Below, one piece after another: positions 48,596 through 57,658 of a stretch of DNA of 64,000 bases. Position numbers and translations under genes: made by a program. How positions within the stretch are numbered: the stretch's first letter is position 1; each line of letters begins with the position of its first letter. Origin of the DNA: Clostridia bacterium (GTDB taxonomy: Bacteria > Bacillota > Clostridia > Christensenellales > Borkfalkiaceae); assembly GCA_017504165.1 (NCBI GenBank), contig JAFVRR010000005.1:62001-126000 (forward strand). The letters are read 5' to 3'. The notes under the pieces were generated by a model. It saw nothing but the letters and a program-made list of their open reading frames with translations, had not been told where the DNA came from and did not search any database.

Positions 48596-49516
48596 TTATT
48601 TTTTGAAATTGTTTTTAATTAAAAGAGCGGAATCTCTCATATCAACCAAGTTTTCAATGCTCTTGAACACGCCCTCTTCTTCGCAAATTTTATCGCCGAT
48701 AGTAAACTCGCCCCCTTCGTATTCAAGCGAGCAGTATTTGTCGTAGCCGTTCTTAGCAAGGGCGTAGAAGAATTGACGGAGTGGAATGAGTTTTCCTTCG
48801 CCCGCAACGCAAGGCACGCAGTCCATAGGAACGCCGTTTGATAAGTGTGTATCGTCTGGGGCAGGTTTGTAGCCTTTAACGTGGCAATGTACGATATAGT
48901 CTTTTAAAACTTCGTAAGCGTCAAGAGGATTTTCGTGTTCGTCCATATTAAATACTTTAAAGTTGGCAACGTCGAAAAGTACGCGTAAGTTAGGAGAATT
49001 GAAGTATTTAATTAGCGCTAGAATTTCCGTTGATAAACCAGGAAGTCTGCCGTGATTTTCAAGGGCTAAAACAACGCCTTGTTTTTCCGCCTCGGGTAAA
49101 ACCGCCTCAATACCCCTTTTTACATATTCAAGGCCGTTAGAAATTTTAATGCCCTTATGACCGCCGACTTTTTCGTGATAACCGCCGAAAATTCTAAGGC
49201 ATGGCGCGCCTAATTCTCTAGTGTCGTTAATTGCCTTTTTAACAATATTTACTTGTTTGTTAAATTCGTTTTCGTCAGGTTCGGTAAAGCGGTTGCCCGC
49301 AGCATAGCCGGAAATTTCAAGCCCAATATCACTTAAACGTTGTTTAAGTGTTTTAATTTGGCTAGCGTAATCAGTCCAAAACCACGGATATGCGTTAGGT
49401 TCTAAAATATCGGTAGCGTCAGCGCCTGCGCTTTTTATAAGTTTAAAGTAATCGTCTTGTGTTTTTCCGCTTTTAAGCGAGTAGATGTAACTTATTGGCG
49501 TACATGAAATTTTCAT
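48596..49516 (-). CDS. Sugar phosphate isomerase/epimerase-like TIM-barrel protein
   Basis: A 306-residue TIM-barrel of the same superfamily as the gene at 3284, but not closely alike. Likely metal ligands: Glu in VVLALENHGR (~151), Asp in VLFDVANF (~184), His in VHCHVKGY (~211-213) and a late Glu in LEYEGGEF (~264-271). The presence of HCHVKG and of YCSLEYEGG is typical of inosose-dehydratase- or epimerase-like subgroups. Cytosolic. AAGGAAT lies before the ATG. Monocistronic, with a palindrome over its -10 region; substrate unknown. Confidence 0.88.
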   Translation of the reverse strand: MKISCTPISYIYSLKSGKTQDDYFKLIKSAGADATDILEPNAYPWFWTDYASQIKTLKQRLSDIGLEISGYAAGNRFTEPDENEFNKQVNIVKKAINDTRELGAPCLRIFGGYHEKVGGHKGIKISNGLEYVKRGIEAVLPEAEKQGVVLALENHGRLPGLSTEILALIKYFNSPNLRVLFDVANFKVFNMDEHENPLDAYEVLKDYIVHCHVKGYKPAPDDTHLSNGVPMDCVPCVAGEGKLIPLRQFFYALAKNGYDKYCSLEYEGGEFTIGDKICEEEGVFKSIENLVDMRDSALLIKNNFKK

Positions 49517-49547
49517 AGTAAATAATTCCTTTTTTGATTAAATTAGT

Positions 49548-49560
49548 TACTATTATAGTA
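49548..49560. promoter_or_regulatory. Palindrome over the -10 region of the 48596 gene
   Basis: TACTAT-T-ATAGTA, a perfect 13-bp palindrome; read on the minus strand it contains the TATAAT-like box upstream of the gene, with TTGACA further up (20-bp spacing). A possible repressor site. The rest of 49561-49700 is AT-rich with nothing identifiable. Confidence 0.35.
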
Positions 49561-49709
49561 CATTTAAAAAAACGATTTGTCAATACGAAAAAGAGCATCA
49601 AAAATTTAAAATTATTACAATTTTTTAAAAATTATAAAAAATTTTGTACATTTTAGGCAAAAAAGTGAATATTGTTTAAAATTTATTGAAAAAAATTTTC
49701 AAGTTGATC

Positions 49710-49738
49710 TTGAAATATAAATATACTTATGCTATAAT
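49710..49738 (+). promoter_or_regulatory. Cluster II promoter
   Basis: TTGAAA (49710-49715), 17-bp spacer, TATAAT (49733-49738). The leader of about 120 nt contains a 7-bp hairpin, CAAAAAC-TACG-GTTTTTG (49786-49803), with the stable cUACGg tetraloop. Confidence 0.7.
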
Positions 49739-49863
49739 ATATATGCTTATTATATATTATATATACCAAGTTGGAAATAATAATGCAAAAACTACGGTTT
49801 TTGTGTATGATATATGTGATAATTTATGCTTTCTTGTTGAAACTAACTTTAGGAAAGGGAATA

Positions 49864-50538
49864 ATGAACACAGTCAAAGATGAAAAATTGAATAGCAAAC
49901 CACACAAATTAAGCGCTTGTCAAAAAGTTTACCGTTTTTTCAAGGGAGTACTAGATTTTTTGATGGCGCTTATTGCATGTATATTGCTTACGCCGTTATT
50001 TATAATCGTAGCGATTGCAATTAAAGTGGATTCTAAAGGTCCAGTATTTTTTACTCAAAAGAGAATTGGCTACAAAGGCAAAGAATTTAAATGCGTAAAG
50101 TTTAGAAGTATGGCGCAAGACGCTAACCACGAAGTAGCGGGTTACGAATACGCCGAAGTTAGTTCGTACATTACAAAAGTTGGTAAAGTTATAAGAAAAC
50201 TTTCAATTGACGAACTTCCACAAATTTTTAATATTTTATTATTTCAAATGAGTTGGATTGGCTTTAGGCCTTCGCAAGCGTGCGAAACGGAACTCAACAC
50301 TGCGCGTGAAAGTCACGATATGTACCAAATTAAACCGGGGATATCCGGTTGGGCGCAAGTCAACGGGCGTGACGTACTTGCGGCGCACCCAACGAAAAAG
50401 GCGGAATTTGACGCCTACTATTTAAAGAAATTCTCGTTATGGCTCGATATTAAAATTTTCTTTATGACGATAGGCAAAGTCTTTTCTAGTGGCGACGTTC
50501 AAGAAGGCGTTTTAGAAGACAAGGCAAAGGAAGAATAA
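49864..50538 (+). CDS. Undecaprenyl-phosphate sugar phosphotransferase (WcaJ/EpsL-type)
   Basis: A 224-residue priming transferase: one hydrophobic segment (~29-52), then KVDSKGPVFFTQKRIGYKGK (~56-75), KCVKFRSMAQDA (~78-89), IRKLSIDELPQIFNILLFQMSWIGFRP (in parts, ~110-136) and KPGISGWAQVNGRD (~156-169). It loads the first sugar-phosphate of the cluster II repeat unit on undecaprenyl phosphate. An in-frame upstream ATG at 49771 would add 31 residues from the leader; AGGAAAGGGA ahead of 49864 favours the shorter form. It is a different subgroup from the PglC-like enzyme at 5604 (GWAQVNGR is missing there). Confidence 0.93.
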   Translation: MNTVKDEKLNSKPHKLSACQKVYRFFKGVLDFLMALIACILLTPLFIIVAIAIKVDSKGPVFFTQKRIGYKGKEFKCVKFRSMAQDANHEVAGYEYAEVSSYITKVGKVIRKLSIDELPQIFNILLFQMSWIGFRPSQACETELNTARESHDMYQIKPGISGWAQVNGRDVLAAHPTKKAEFDAYYLKKFSLWLDIKIFFMTIGKVFSSGDVQEGVLEDKAKEE

Positions 50539-50544
50539 GGTTTT

Positions 50545-51729
50545 ATGAAGATTTTAGTAGTATGTCAACATTATTATCCCGAGCCTTTTAGAATAACCGA
50601 TATTTGCGAAGAACTCGTTCGCCTTGGGCATCAAGTAACCGTTGTTACGGGTACGCCTAATTATCCCGAAGGTATAACCTATAAAGGCTATGAAAAGGGC
50701 AAAAAGAAATATGAAGTTTTAAACGGCGTAGAAATTCATAGATGTTATGAAATTGCTAGGAAAAAGGGAATACTTTTTAGATTTTTAAATTATTACAGTT
50801 TTGCACTTTCTTCTAAAAGGTTTTGCAAAAAATTAAGTGGCGATTACGACGTTGTTTTTGCAAACCAACTCTCTCCTATCATGATGGTAGACGGTGCGGT
50901 TGCTTATAAGAAAAAGTACGACAAAAAACTTTTTATGTACGTAATGGACCTTTGGCCAGCAAGTTTAAAGGCGGGCGGAATTAAAGAAACGTCCATTATT
51001 TATAAGTACTACAAAAAAGTATCTAATAAAATTTATAATTCGGCAGACGTTTTAGCGGTAACTTCTAAAAGTTTTATACCCTATTTAAAAAACAATTTTA
51101 ATATTGACGATAGTAAAATGGTATATATGCCACAATATGCGGAAAACTTGTTTAACCCTGAATATTGCAAAAAAGAGCCCGATGATTTTATTGATTTAAT
51201 GTTTGCAGGGAACGTTGGCAAGGCGCAAAACGTAGAGAGTATTATAAACTCTGCAAATGCGTTAAAAGATAACGAAAAACTTCGTTTTCATATTGTTGGC
51301 GACGGCGTTTCGCTCGAAAACTGCAAAAATTTAGCAAATAGTTACGGTTTAACTAACGTGATTTTCCACGGTAGAAAACCCGTTGACGAAATGCCTAAAT
51401 ACTATAAAATGGCAGATGCTATGCTTGTCACTTTAACAAAAGATGAGTTTTCTAAATTGACGCTTCCTGGAAAGGTGCAAAGTTATATGGCGTCGGGTAA
51501 GCCTATAATTGCCTCAATCGACGGAGAGGGACAAGGAGTTTTAAAAGAGGCAAACGCAGGGTTTGTCGTTAATGCGCAAGACGATGCGCTTACAAACGCC
51601 ATCGATACTTTTAGTAAATTAAGCAGTGAAGAAATAAAAGTTTTAGGGGAAAACTCTTTAAACTTTTGCAAAGAAAATTTTAGTAAGGATAAGTTTATAG
51701 AAAATTTAGAAAAATTGTTTACGGAATAA
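50545..51729 (+). CDS. Glycosyltransferase family 4
   Basis: A 394-residue GT-B retaining transferase of the WbuB/WcaI-like group: MKILVVCQHYYPEPFRITDI at the start, VVTGTPNYPEG (~35-45), then MDLWPASLKAGG (~134) and donor-site TLTKDEFSKLTLPGKVQSYMASGKP (in parts, ~293-315). This subgroup commonly transfers an N-acetylated amino sugar as the second residue. It starts 6 nt after the priming transferase, as expected for the second enzyme. Donor not proven. Confidence 0.92.
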   Translation: MKILVVCQHYYPEPFRITDICEELVRLGHQVTVVTGTPNYPEGITYKGYEKGKKKYEVLNGVEIHRCYEIARKKGILFRFLNYYSFALSSKRFCKKLSGDYDVVFANQLSPIMMVDGAVAYKKKYDKKLFMYVMDLWPASLKAGGIKETSIIYKYYKKVSNKIYNSADVLAVTSKSFIPYLKNNFNIDDSKMVYMPQYAENLFNPEYCKKEPDDFIDLMFAGNVGKAQNVESIINSANALKDNEKLRFHIVGDGVSLENCKNLANSYGLTNVIFHGRKPVDEMPKYYKMADAMLVTLTKDEFSKLTLPGKVQSYMASGKPIIASIDGEGQGVLKEANAGFVVNAQDDALTNAIDTFSKLSSEEIKVLGENSLNFCKENFSKDKFIENLEKLFTE

Positions 51730-51730
51730 T

Positions 51731-52918
51731 ATGAAAGTTTTAATGATAAATTCCGTGTGTGGTTTTGGTAGCACAGGTAGAATATGTACCGACCTTTCAG
51801 ATGTTTTAATGGAAAACGGCTACGAAGTTAAAATTGCATACGGCAGAGGAAATGCTCTTAAAAAATACCAAAAAATTTCATATAGAATAGGGAATAATTT
51901 AGGCGTAAAAATAAATGGTCTAAAAGCAAGACTTTTTGATAACGAAGGGTTTAACGCTAAAACTGCTACCCGCAAGTTTTTACAATGGGCGGATAGTTTC
52001 AATCCTGATATTTTACATTTGCATAATTTACACGGCTATTATATTAACGTGGAATTACTATTTAATTGGATTAAATCACGCCCTAATATGAAAGTTATTT
52101 GGACGCTTCACGATTGTTGGGCTTTTACGGGGCATTGTTCACATTTCGATTTTGCTGGTTGTGAAAAATATAAAACGCAATGCTATAATTGTTCTCAAAA
52201 ATGCGAATATCCTAAAACTCTTCTTTTTGATAGAAGTTCAAAGAATTATTTAGAAAAGAAAAGGTCTTTTTTAGGTGTTAAAAATCTTGAAATAATTACT
52301 CCGTCTAATTGGCTTAAGGAAAAAGTAGAGAGTAGTTTTTTAAAAGAATATAAAGTAACAACCATAAACAACGGAATAGATTTATCCGTCTTTAAGCCTA
52401 CGGAAAGCAAGTTCAAAGAAAGACAAGGTTTGCAAGATAAAAAAATAGTACTTGGTATAGCAAGTGTTTGGACTAAAAGAAAAGGCTTTTATGATTTTAT
52501 CGCTCTTTCAAAAATATTACCAAATGAATATAAAATCGTTTTGGTAAGCGTTAATAAAAAACAATTAAAATTACTTCCTAAAGAAATTTTAGGTATAGAA
52601 AAAACTAACGGCATTAATGAACTTGTCGAAATTTATTCTTCGTCCTATGTTTTTGTAAATCCTAGCCTTGAAGAAACTATGGGGCTAACAACTGTTGAAG
52701 CGCTTGCTTGCGGAACACCCGTTATAGTTTACAACAAAACTGCAGTACCTGAAGTCCCAAACGAAAAGTCGGGGATAGTTCTAAAAGAAAACAATCCTAA
52801 AGCAATATTAGACGCGTTAGGTAAATTAAATATTAATTCAGAAGACTGTATTGCAAGGGCAAAAGAGTTTGATAAAAAAATAAAATATAAAGAGTATTTA
52901 TCCGTTTACGAGGGGTAA
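51731..52918 (+). CDS. Glycosyltransferase family 4 (WcaC-like)
   Basis: A 395-residue GT-B transferase. The N-terminal MINSVCGFGSTGRICTDL (5-22) and WTLHDCWAFTGHCSHFDFAGC (~121-141, Cys-rich) are typical of WcaC-like enzymes; four further Cys (CYNCSQKC) may bind metal or stabilise the fold. Donor-site Glu region: VNPSLEETMGLTTVEALACG (~309-328). It begins 1 nt after the previous gene. Likely transfers a hexose to the growing repeat unit. Confidence 0.9.
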   Translation: MKVLMINSVCGFGSTGRICTDLSDVLMENGYEVKIAYGRGNALKKYQKISYRIGNNLGVKINGLKARLFDNEGFNAKTATRKFLQWADSFNPDILHLHNLHGYYINVELLFNWIKSRPNMKVIWTLHDCWAFTGHCSHFDFAGCEKYKTQCYNCSQKCEYPKTLLFDRSSKNYLEKKRSFLGVKNLEIITPSNWLKEKVESSFLKEYKVTTINNGIDLSVFKPTESKFKERQGLQDKKIVLGIASVWTKRKGFYDFIALSKILPNEYKIVLVSVNKKQLKLLPKEILGIEKTNGINELVEIYSSSYVFVNPSLEETMGLTTVEALACGTPVIVYNKTAVPEVPNEKSGIVLKENNPKAILDALGKLNINSEDCIARAKEFDKKIKYKEYLSVYEG

Positions 52919-52922
52919 AAAT

Positions 52923-54002
52923 ATGAAAGTTTTGTTTACTACGAATATTCCGTCGCCGTATAGGGTTGACTTTTTTAACGAACTGGGTAAATATTGTGAT
53001 TTAACGGTTACGTTTACCGATAAATTTTACGCGGAAAGGGATAAATCTTGGAAAGATTTTAAATTTGATAATTTTAAGGGTATATTTTTAAAAGGATATT
53101 CTATTAAAAATCTCCGCATATGTTCGGAAATTAAAAAAATTATTAAAGTTGGAAATTTTGATAAAATCATTATTAGCGATTTTAATTTTCCTACTGGTAT
53201 GATTGCAATAAATTATATGCGAAGGAAAAAAATAGCGTACTATTTGGAAAGTGATGGAGGTTTTGCCAAAAGCGGTAAGGGCTTTAAAGAAAAAATCAAA
53301 CGTCACTTTATAAAAGGTGCTAACGGTTATTTTTCTACTGCTAAAGAACACGATAAATACTATTTAACTTATGGTGCTACTGAAGATAAACTTATAAGAT
53401 ATCCTTTCACTTCGTTAAAAGAAGAAAATATCGAAAAAAGTATTATAACAAGCAAAGATAAACTTGCTCTTCGTGACAAATTAGGAATTAAAGAAGATAA
53501 GGTTGTTTTAACCGTTGGTCAATTTATTCACCGTAAGGGATTTGACGTTTTGCTTAAAGCGTCTAAAAACTTTAATAGTGGTGTTGGTTTTTATTTTATT
53601 GGTGGCGAGCCTACTGAAGAATATTTGCAATATAAAGCAGATAACGTTCATTTTATAGGATTTAAGAAAAAAGTCGATTTAAAAGAATATTATTTGATGG
53701 CGGACGTATTTGTTTTGCCAACCCGCGAAGACATATGGGGGCTTGTCATTAACGAAGCAATGGCAAACGGGCTTCCTATAATTACAACCGACAAGTGTAT
53801 TGCGGGGTTAGAACTTGTTAAAAACGGCGAAAACGGATATATCGTTCCCGTTGACAACGTAGAAGAACTTACTAAAGCGATAAATAGCGTTTTAGTAAAT
53901 AATAAAAATAATAAAATGGGCGAATTAAGCCTTAAATATATAAAAGGCTACACCATTGAAAAAATGGTAAGAACTCACGTCGATATTATGGAGAAACCTT
54001 AA
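52923..54002 (+). CDS. Glycosyltransferase family 4
   Basis: A 359-residue GT-B transferase: FTTNIPSPYRVDFFNELGKY (4-23) at the acceptor side, VGQFIHRKGFDVLLKA (~197-212) and DVFVLPTREDIWGLVINEAMANG (in parts, ~258-280) at the donor side, with the EX7E glutamates. In the operon after the WcaC-like gene. Immediately after its stop the same frame stays open for 32 codons to 54098 (Lys- and Phe-rich), so a nonsense change that shortened the C-terminus cannot be excluded. Confidence 0.9.
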   Translation: MKVLFTTNIPSPYRVDFFNELGKYCDLTVTFTDKFYAERDKSWKDFKFDNFKGIFLKGYSIKNLRICSEIKKIIKVGNFDKIIISDFNFPTGMIAINYMRRKKIAYYLESDGGFAKSGKGFKEKIKRHFIKGANGYFSTAKEHDKYYLTYGATEDKLIRYPFTSLKEENIEKSIITSKDKLALRDKLGIKEDKVVLTVGQFIHRKGFDVLLKASKNFNSGVGFYFIGGEPTEEYLQYKADNVHFIGFKKKVDLKEYYLMADVFVLPTREDIWGLVINEAMANGLPIITTDKCIAGLELVKNGENGYIVPVDNVEELTKAINSVLVNNKNNKMGELSLKYIKGYTIEKMVRTHVDIMEKP

Positions 54003-54114
54003 GATGCGAAATCAAACAATATCTATAATGTAAAAGAGTTAATATTCAAAAAGACTATATTTAATTCGTTTAAACTTTTAATAGGAAATAAAAAAATATA
54101 AAAGGATATTTAAT

Positions 54115-55341
54115 TTGAAAAAAGATAATACAAGTGAAAAAGGACAATTAAATAGCCCAAACGTAGTTTTTTGTGGGAATTTCGTTCCCGAAGGAATGGT
54201 AAATTCTCATAAAGGCATTGCTGTTTCAGGAAACAGAATGATACTTGGCATTATAAAGGCAATTGAAACACATTGTAATTTATCTTTGATTTCAGTTATG
54301 CCTATCGCATCATTTCCGAAAGAGAAAAAAATCTTTATAAAAGGTGGAAAATCTAAATTATACGATGCAGTTGAGTATTTGAAAATTTTTTTTATAAACG
54401 TTTTTGGCTTAAAACAATTAACTCAAATTACGTCTTTAAAAAAGGCGCTTAAAAAAGTAGTAAAAGATAAAGAAAATCCCGTTATAGTAAATTTTAATCC
54501 TTACGTGACTCTTTCAATACCAACTTTAAAATATGCTAAAAAACACAATATCAAAACGGTTTGTATTGTTGCGGATATTCCCGTAACGGTGCCAAAACAT
54601 TACAATTTTATTAAAAAGGCGTTTAGAAGGTTAGAAATTAATAAATACCATAACAATATTGGCAAATACGATGGGCTTATAGTTTTAAACGAAAACGTAA
54701 TAAACGAGTTTGCCAAAGGTAAACCATATTATTTAATGGATGGTGGCGTGACTGAAAAAGAAATTGAAAACACCAAGGTGGTAAAACCCGAAAATCACGA
54801 CAATTTGCAAATTTTATATACCGGCGCTTTAGAATCTTATAATGGAATAAAAGAAATGATAGAAGGTTTTTTAATGGTAGAAAAAAACCTTAAACTTACA
54901 ATTTGTGGTGGCGGAACGTTATCATCTTATGTTCAAGATATGGCGAATAAATATGAAAATATAGAATTTAAAGGTTTAGTGCCACATGATGAAGTTGTAA
55001 AATTGCAAGCAAATGCAGGGCTTTTAATAAGCACTAGACCAATAGATGGATTTGCCTTAAAATTAACTTTCCCATCAAAAATGATTGAATACATGCTCAG
55101 TGGTACACCAATATTAACTACGAAGTTAAACGGATTAACTAAAGATTACGAAGATAAATTATTCTTTTGCGGTCAAACTCCAAACGAGATTGCCGTGGCT
55201 ATATCAAACTTTTTTGATTTATCTATTGAAGACAGATACAAAACGGCAACGACAGCGCGAGAGTTTATCAAAAATAAAAAAACCTATACCTACCATTCTA
55301 AAGGTGTTATGAATCTTATAAACGAGGTTTTATCTAAATGA
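54115..55341 (+). CDS. Glycosyltransferase (GT4-like)
   Basis: A 408-residue transferase using a TTG start with AAAGGA 8 nt upstream (54101-54106); no nearby ATG is better placed. The N-domain begins PNVVFCGNFVPEGMV with SGNRMILGIIKAIE; the C-domain has ILYTGALESYNGIKEMIEGF (~230-249) and FALKLTFPSKMIEYMLSGTPIL (in parts, ~311-332), a GT4-type donor site. A 112-bp gap separates it from the previous gene, the longest in this cluster. The stop overlaps the next start (ATGA). Confidence 0.87.
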   Translation: MKKDNTSEKGQLNSPNVVFCGNFVPEGMVNSHKGIAVSGNRMILGIIKAIETHCNLSLISVMPIASFPKEKKIFIKGGKSKLYDAVEYLKIFFINVFGLKQLTQITSLKKALKKVVKDKENPVIVNFNPYVTLSIPTLKYAKKHNIKTVCIVADIPVTVPKHYNFIKKAFRRLEINKYHNNIGKYDGLIVLNENVINEFAKGKPYYLMDGGVTEKEIENTKVVKPENHDNLQILYTGALESYNGIKEMIEGFLMVEKNLKLTICGGGTLSSYVQDMANKYENIEFKGLVPHDEVVKLQANAGLLISTRPIDGFALKLTFPSKMIEYMLSGTPILTTKLNGLTKDYEDKLFFCGQTPNEIAVAISNFFDLSIEDRYKTATTAREFIKNKKTYTYHSKGVMNLINEVLSK

Positions 55342-56504
55342 AAAAAGTACTCTTATATGGAAACGGGAGTTTTATCAATTTAGGTTGCGAGGCAATTGCA
55401 AGGGGAACTTGTAAAATGTTATCCGAGAGCAACTGTGAGATAAGCATGGCTACTTATATGCCGGAAATTGATAATAAAACAATAAATTCATTAGGCGCTA
55501 AGGCGGTAAAGTTAAATAGAGGTCGAGAAGGTTTAGATAATATAATATTTGAAGTTTTAATGCGTTTAAAACTTAAAAATTTAGCGTTAAAAATACCTCA
55601 TTTCAATGCAAAAAAAGTGGCTAAAGATATAGATATATCAATGGCGGTTGGCGGAGATAATTATTGTTACGAAGGGTTTGAGCGCTATTTTCGATTAAAT
55701 AAAGGTGTTAGGAAATCGAGTAAAAAGAACGTCTTTTTGGCTTGCTCTATCGAGCCTTCATTTATAAATGAACAAATGATTCATGATTTGAACGGGTACG
55801 ACGCCATTTACGCGCGTGAAACTATTACTTACGAGGCTTTAAAAAAGGTTTTAAATACCGACGTTAAATTGTGTTCCGACCCAGCCTTTTTAATGACCCC
55901 CGACTATTCTAAAGTACCTGATTTTTTAAATGATGAAAAGTCAAAATTTATAGGAGTAAATTTAAGTCCGCTAATTTATAAATATTCAACTAACCCTGAA
56001 GTTGTAGATATAGCAGTTGTTAAGGCGTTGCAAAGAATATTGGATAATACTGATTATAACCTTTTCTTTTTCCCGCACGTGTACGGCGAGAAAAACGACG
56101 TTTATATAAATAAAGAAATAGCAGCCAAGTTAAATGGAGATAAAGCTAGAATAATATTATTTGAGGATAGGATAAACGCAAACAGCATTAAAGGAATAAT
56201 AAGCAAATTAAAGGGAGTAATATGTGCGAGAACGCACGCAAGTATCGCCTCATATTCTTCTTTAGTTCCAACCTTTGTTTTAGGTTATAGCGTCAAGGCG
56301 AAAGGTATTGCTAAAGATATTTACGGAGATTATAACGGTCACATTATTCCCGTTCAAGAATTAATAGACGAAGATTTATTTGCCAATCAAATAGAAAATT
56401 TTGTCAATCATTTAGAAGAAGAGGGTGCTTATTTAGAAAAATTTATACCACAATATTCTAAAAAGGCGAAAATAGATTTGGGAGAGTTGTTAAATGGCAA
56501 ATAA
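55338..56504 (+). CDS. Polysaccharide pyruvyl transferase family protein (copy 1)
   Basis: A 388-residue member of the polysaccharide pyruvyl transferase family (CsaB/WcaK type): LYGNGSFINLGCEAIARGT (5-23), AVGGDNYCYEGF (~100-111), VFLACSIEP (~129-137), ICARTHASIASYSSLVPTFVLGYS (in parts, ~295-318). It transfers pyruvate from PEP to make a ketal on a sugar, giving the glycan negative charge. Overlaps the previous gene by 4 nt and the FrhB-like gene by 11 nt; the pair is repeated at 62039/63223. Confidence 0.88.
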   Translation: MKKVLLYGNGSFINLGCEAIARGTCKMLSESNCEISMATYMPEIDNKTINSLGAKAVKLNRGREGLDNIIFEVLMRLKLKNLALKIPHFNAKKVAKDIDISMAVGGDNYCYEGFERYFRLNKGVRKSSKKNVFLACSIEPSFINEQMIHDLNGYDAIYARETITYEALKKVLNTDVKLCSDPAFLMTPDYSKVPDFLNDEKSKFIGVNLSPLIYKYSTNPEVVDIAVVKALQRILDNTDYNLFFFPHVYGEKNDVYINKEIAAKLNGDKARIILFEDRINANSIKGIISKLKGVICARTHASIASYSSLVPTFVLGYSVKAKGIAKDIYGDYNGHIIPVQELIDEDLFANQIENFVNHLEEEGAYLEKFIPQYSKKAKIDLGELLNGK

Positions 56505-57657
56505 ACTAAAAGCCAATAATAAATGTTCGGGTTGTATGGCTTGTGTTAACGCGTGTAAATTAAATGCAATAGAAATGGTTGCGGATAATGACGGTTTTTA
56601 CTATCCTGTTATAGATAAAACAAAATGCGTTAATTGTGGAAAATGTTCAAAAATTTGCAACAATAAAAAGTTGGAAAAATCAACGCCTATAAAGGCGATA
56701 GCCTCGTATAATCTCGATAATGAAATTAAATATAAATCTTCAAGCGGTGGAATTTTTTCATTATTTGCAGAAGAAATAATAAGTAAAGGCGGTATCGTTT
56801 ACGGTGCGGGATTTAATAAGAATTTTTCCGTTTCGCACCAAAGAATAGACTGTAAAAGCAATTTATTGCGCCTTTATGGTTCAAAGTATGTGCAAAGTAA
56901 TATCGGCAATTGTTATTGCATGGTAGAAGAAGACTTAAACAACGATAAAGTCGTACTCTTTAGCGGAACGCCTTGCCAAATCTTTGCGCTTAAAAGTTAT
57001 TTAGGTAAAAAATACGAAAATCTTATAACTGTAGAAGTTATTTGCCACGGAGTGCCGTCTCCAATTGTATGGGAAAAGTATTTTAAAGAAATAGAAATCG
57101 AACTTCAAGAAAAGGTTGAAAGAGTAAGTTTTAGAGATAAGTCTACGGGCTGGCAAAAATTTTCTTTGGCTTTTTATTCAAAAAGTAAAAATTTTATAGA
57201 GCCTTGCAATGAAAATATATATATGAAACTGTTTTTAGAAAACCATATTTTAAGGAACAGTTGTTATCATTGCGAGTATGCTAAATACAATCGTTTTGCA
57301 GATATAACTTTAGGTGATTTGTGGGGGCATGCTAAAATTTCTCCAAATATTTCAAACAACGATGGGATTTCGGCTATAATAATAAATACTGCACTCGGTC
57401 AAAAATTATTTGATGCCGTTAAAGAAAAGACAAAATATGAAGAAGTTTCTTTAAAAGAAGTAGTTAAAGTAAACAAAAGTTTTTTAGTGTCGCCTAATAA
57501 AACTAAAATTAGAAAAAACATAGACGCTTTGATAAAAGGGTCTATAAAAGAATATAAAATAAATACTTCTAAAATAGAAAGATTAAAATGTTTTTTTAAA
57601 AGAGTTTACAATAAAATCAAAATTGAAATTGTTTTAATAAGTAAAAAGGTTAAATAG
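56494..57657 (+). CDS. FrhB-like iron-sulfur flavoprotein (copy 1)
   Basis: A 387-residue protein of the coenzyme F420 hydrogenase/dehydrogenase beta-subunit family. Two N-terminal 4Fe-4S motifs (Cys11/14/17/21 and Cys45/48/51/55) are followed by SSGGIFSLFAEEII (~79-92), YGSKYVQSN (~124-132), FSGTPCQIFALKSYL (~150-164), VICHGVPSPIVW (~176-187) and SFRDKSTGWQKFS (~209). Family enzymes pass electrons via FAD. Copies in surface-glycan clusters next to pyruvyl transferases are known, but with no assigned reaction. The preceding gene overlaps by 11 nt. No F420 biosynthesis is in view. Confidence 0.9.
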   Translation: MANKLKANNKCSGCMACVNACKLNAIEMVADNDGFYYPVIDKTKCVNCGKCSKICNNKKLEKSTPIKAIASYNLDNEIKYKSSSGGIFSLFAEEIISKGGIVYGAGFNKNFSVSHQRIDCKSNLLRLYGSKYVQSNIGNCYCMVEEDLNNDKVVLFSGTPCQIFALKSYLGKKYENLITVEVICHGVPSPIVWEKYFKEIEIELQEKVERVSFRDKSTGWQKFSLAFYSKSKNFIEPCNENIYMKLFLENHILRNSCYHCEYAKYNRFADITLGDLWGHAKISPNISNNDGISAIIINTALGQKLFDAVKEKTKYEEVSLKEVVKVNKSFLVSPNKTKIRKNIDALIKGSIKEYKINTSKIERLKCFFKRVYNKIKIEIVLISKKVK

Positions 57658-57658
57658 A

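Noticed and set aside
49686..49883. Plus-strand ORF of 65 codons in the cluster II leader
   Set aside because: It begins before the promoter, has no ribosome binding site and is made of low-complexity AT-rich codons.
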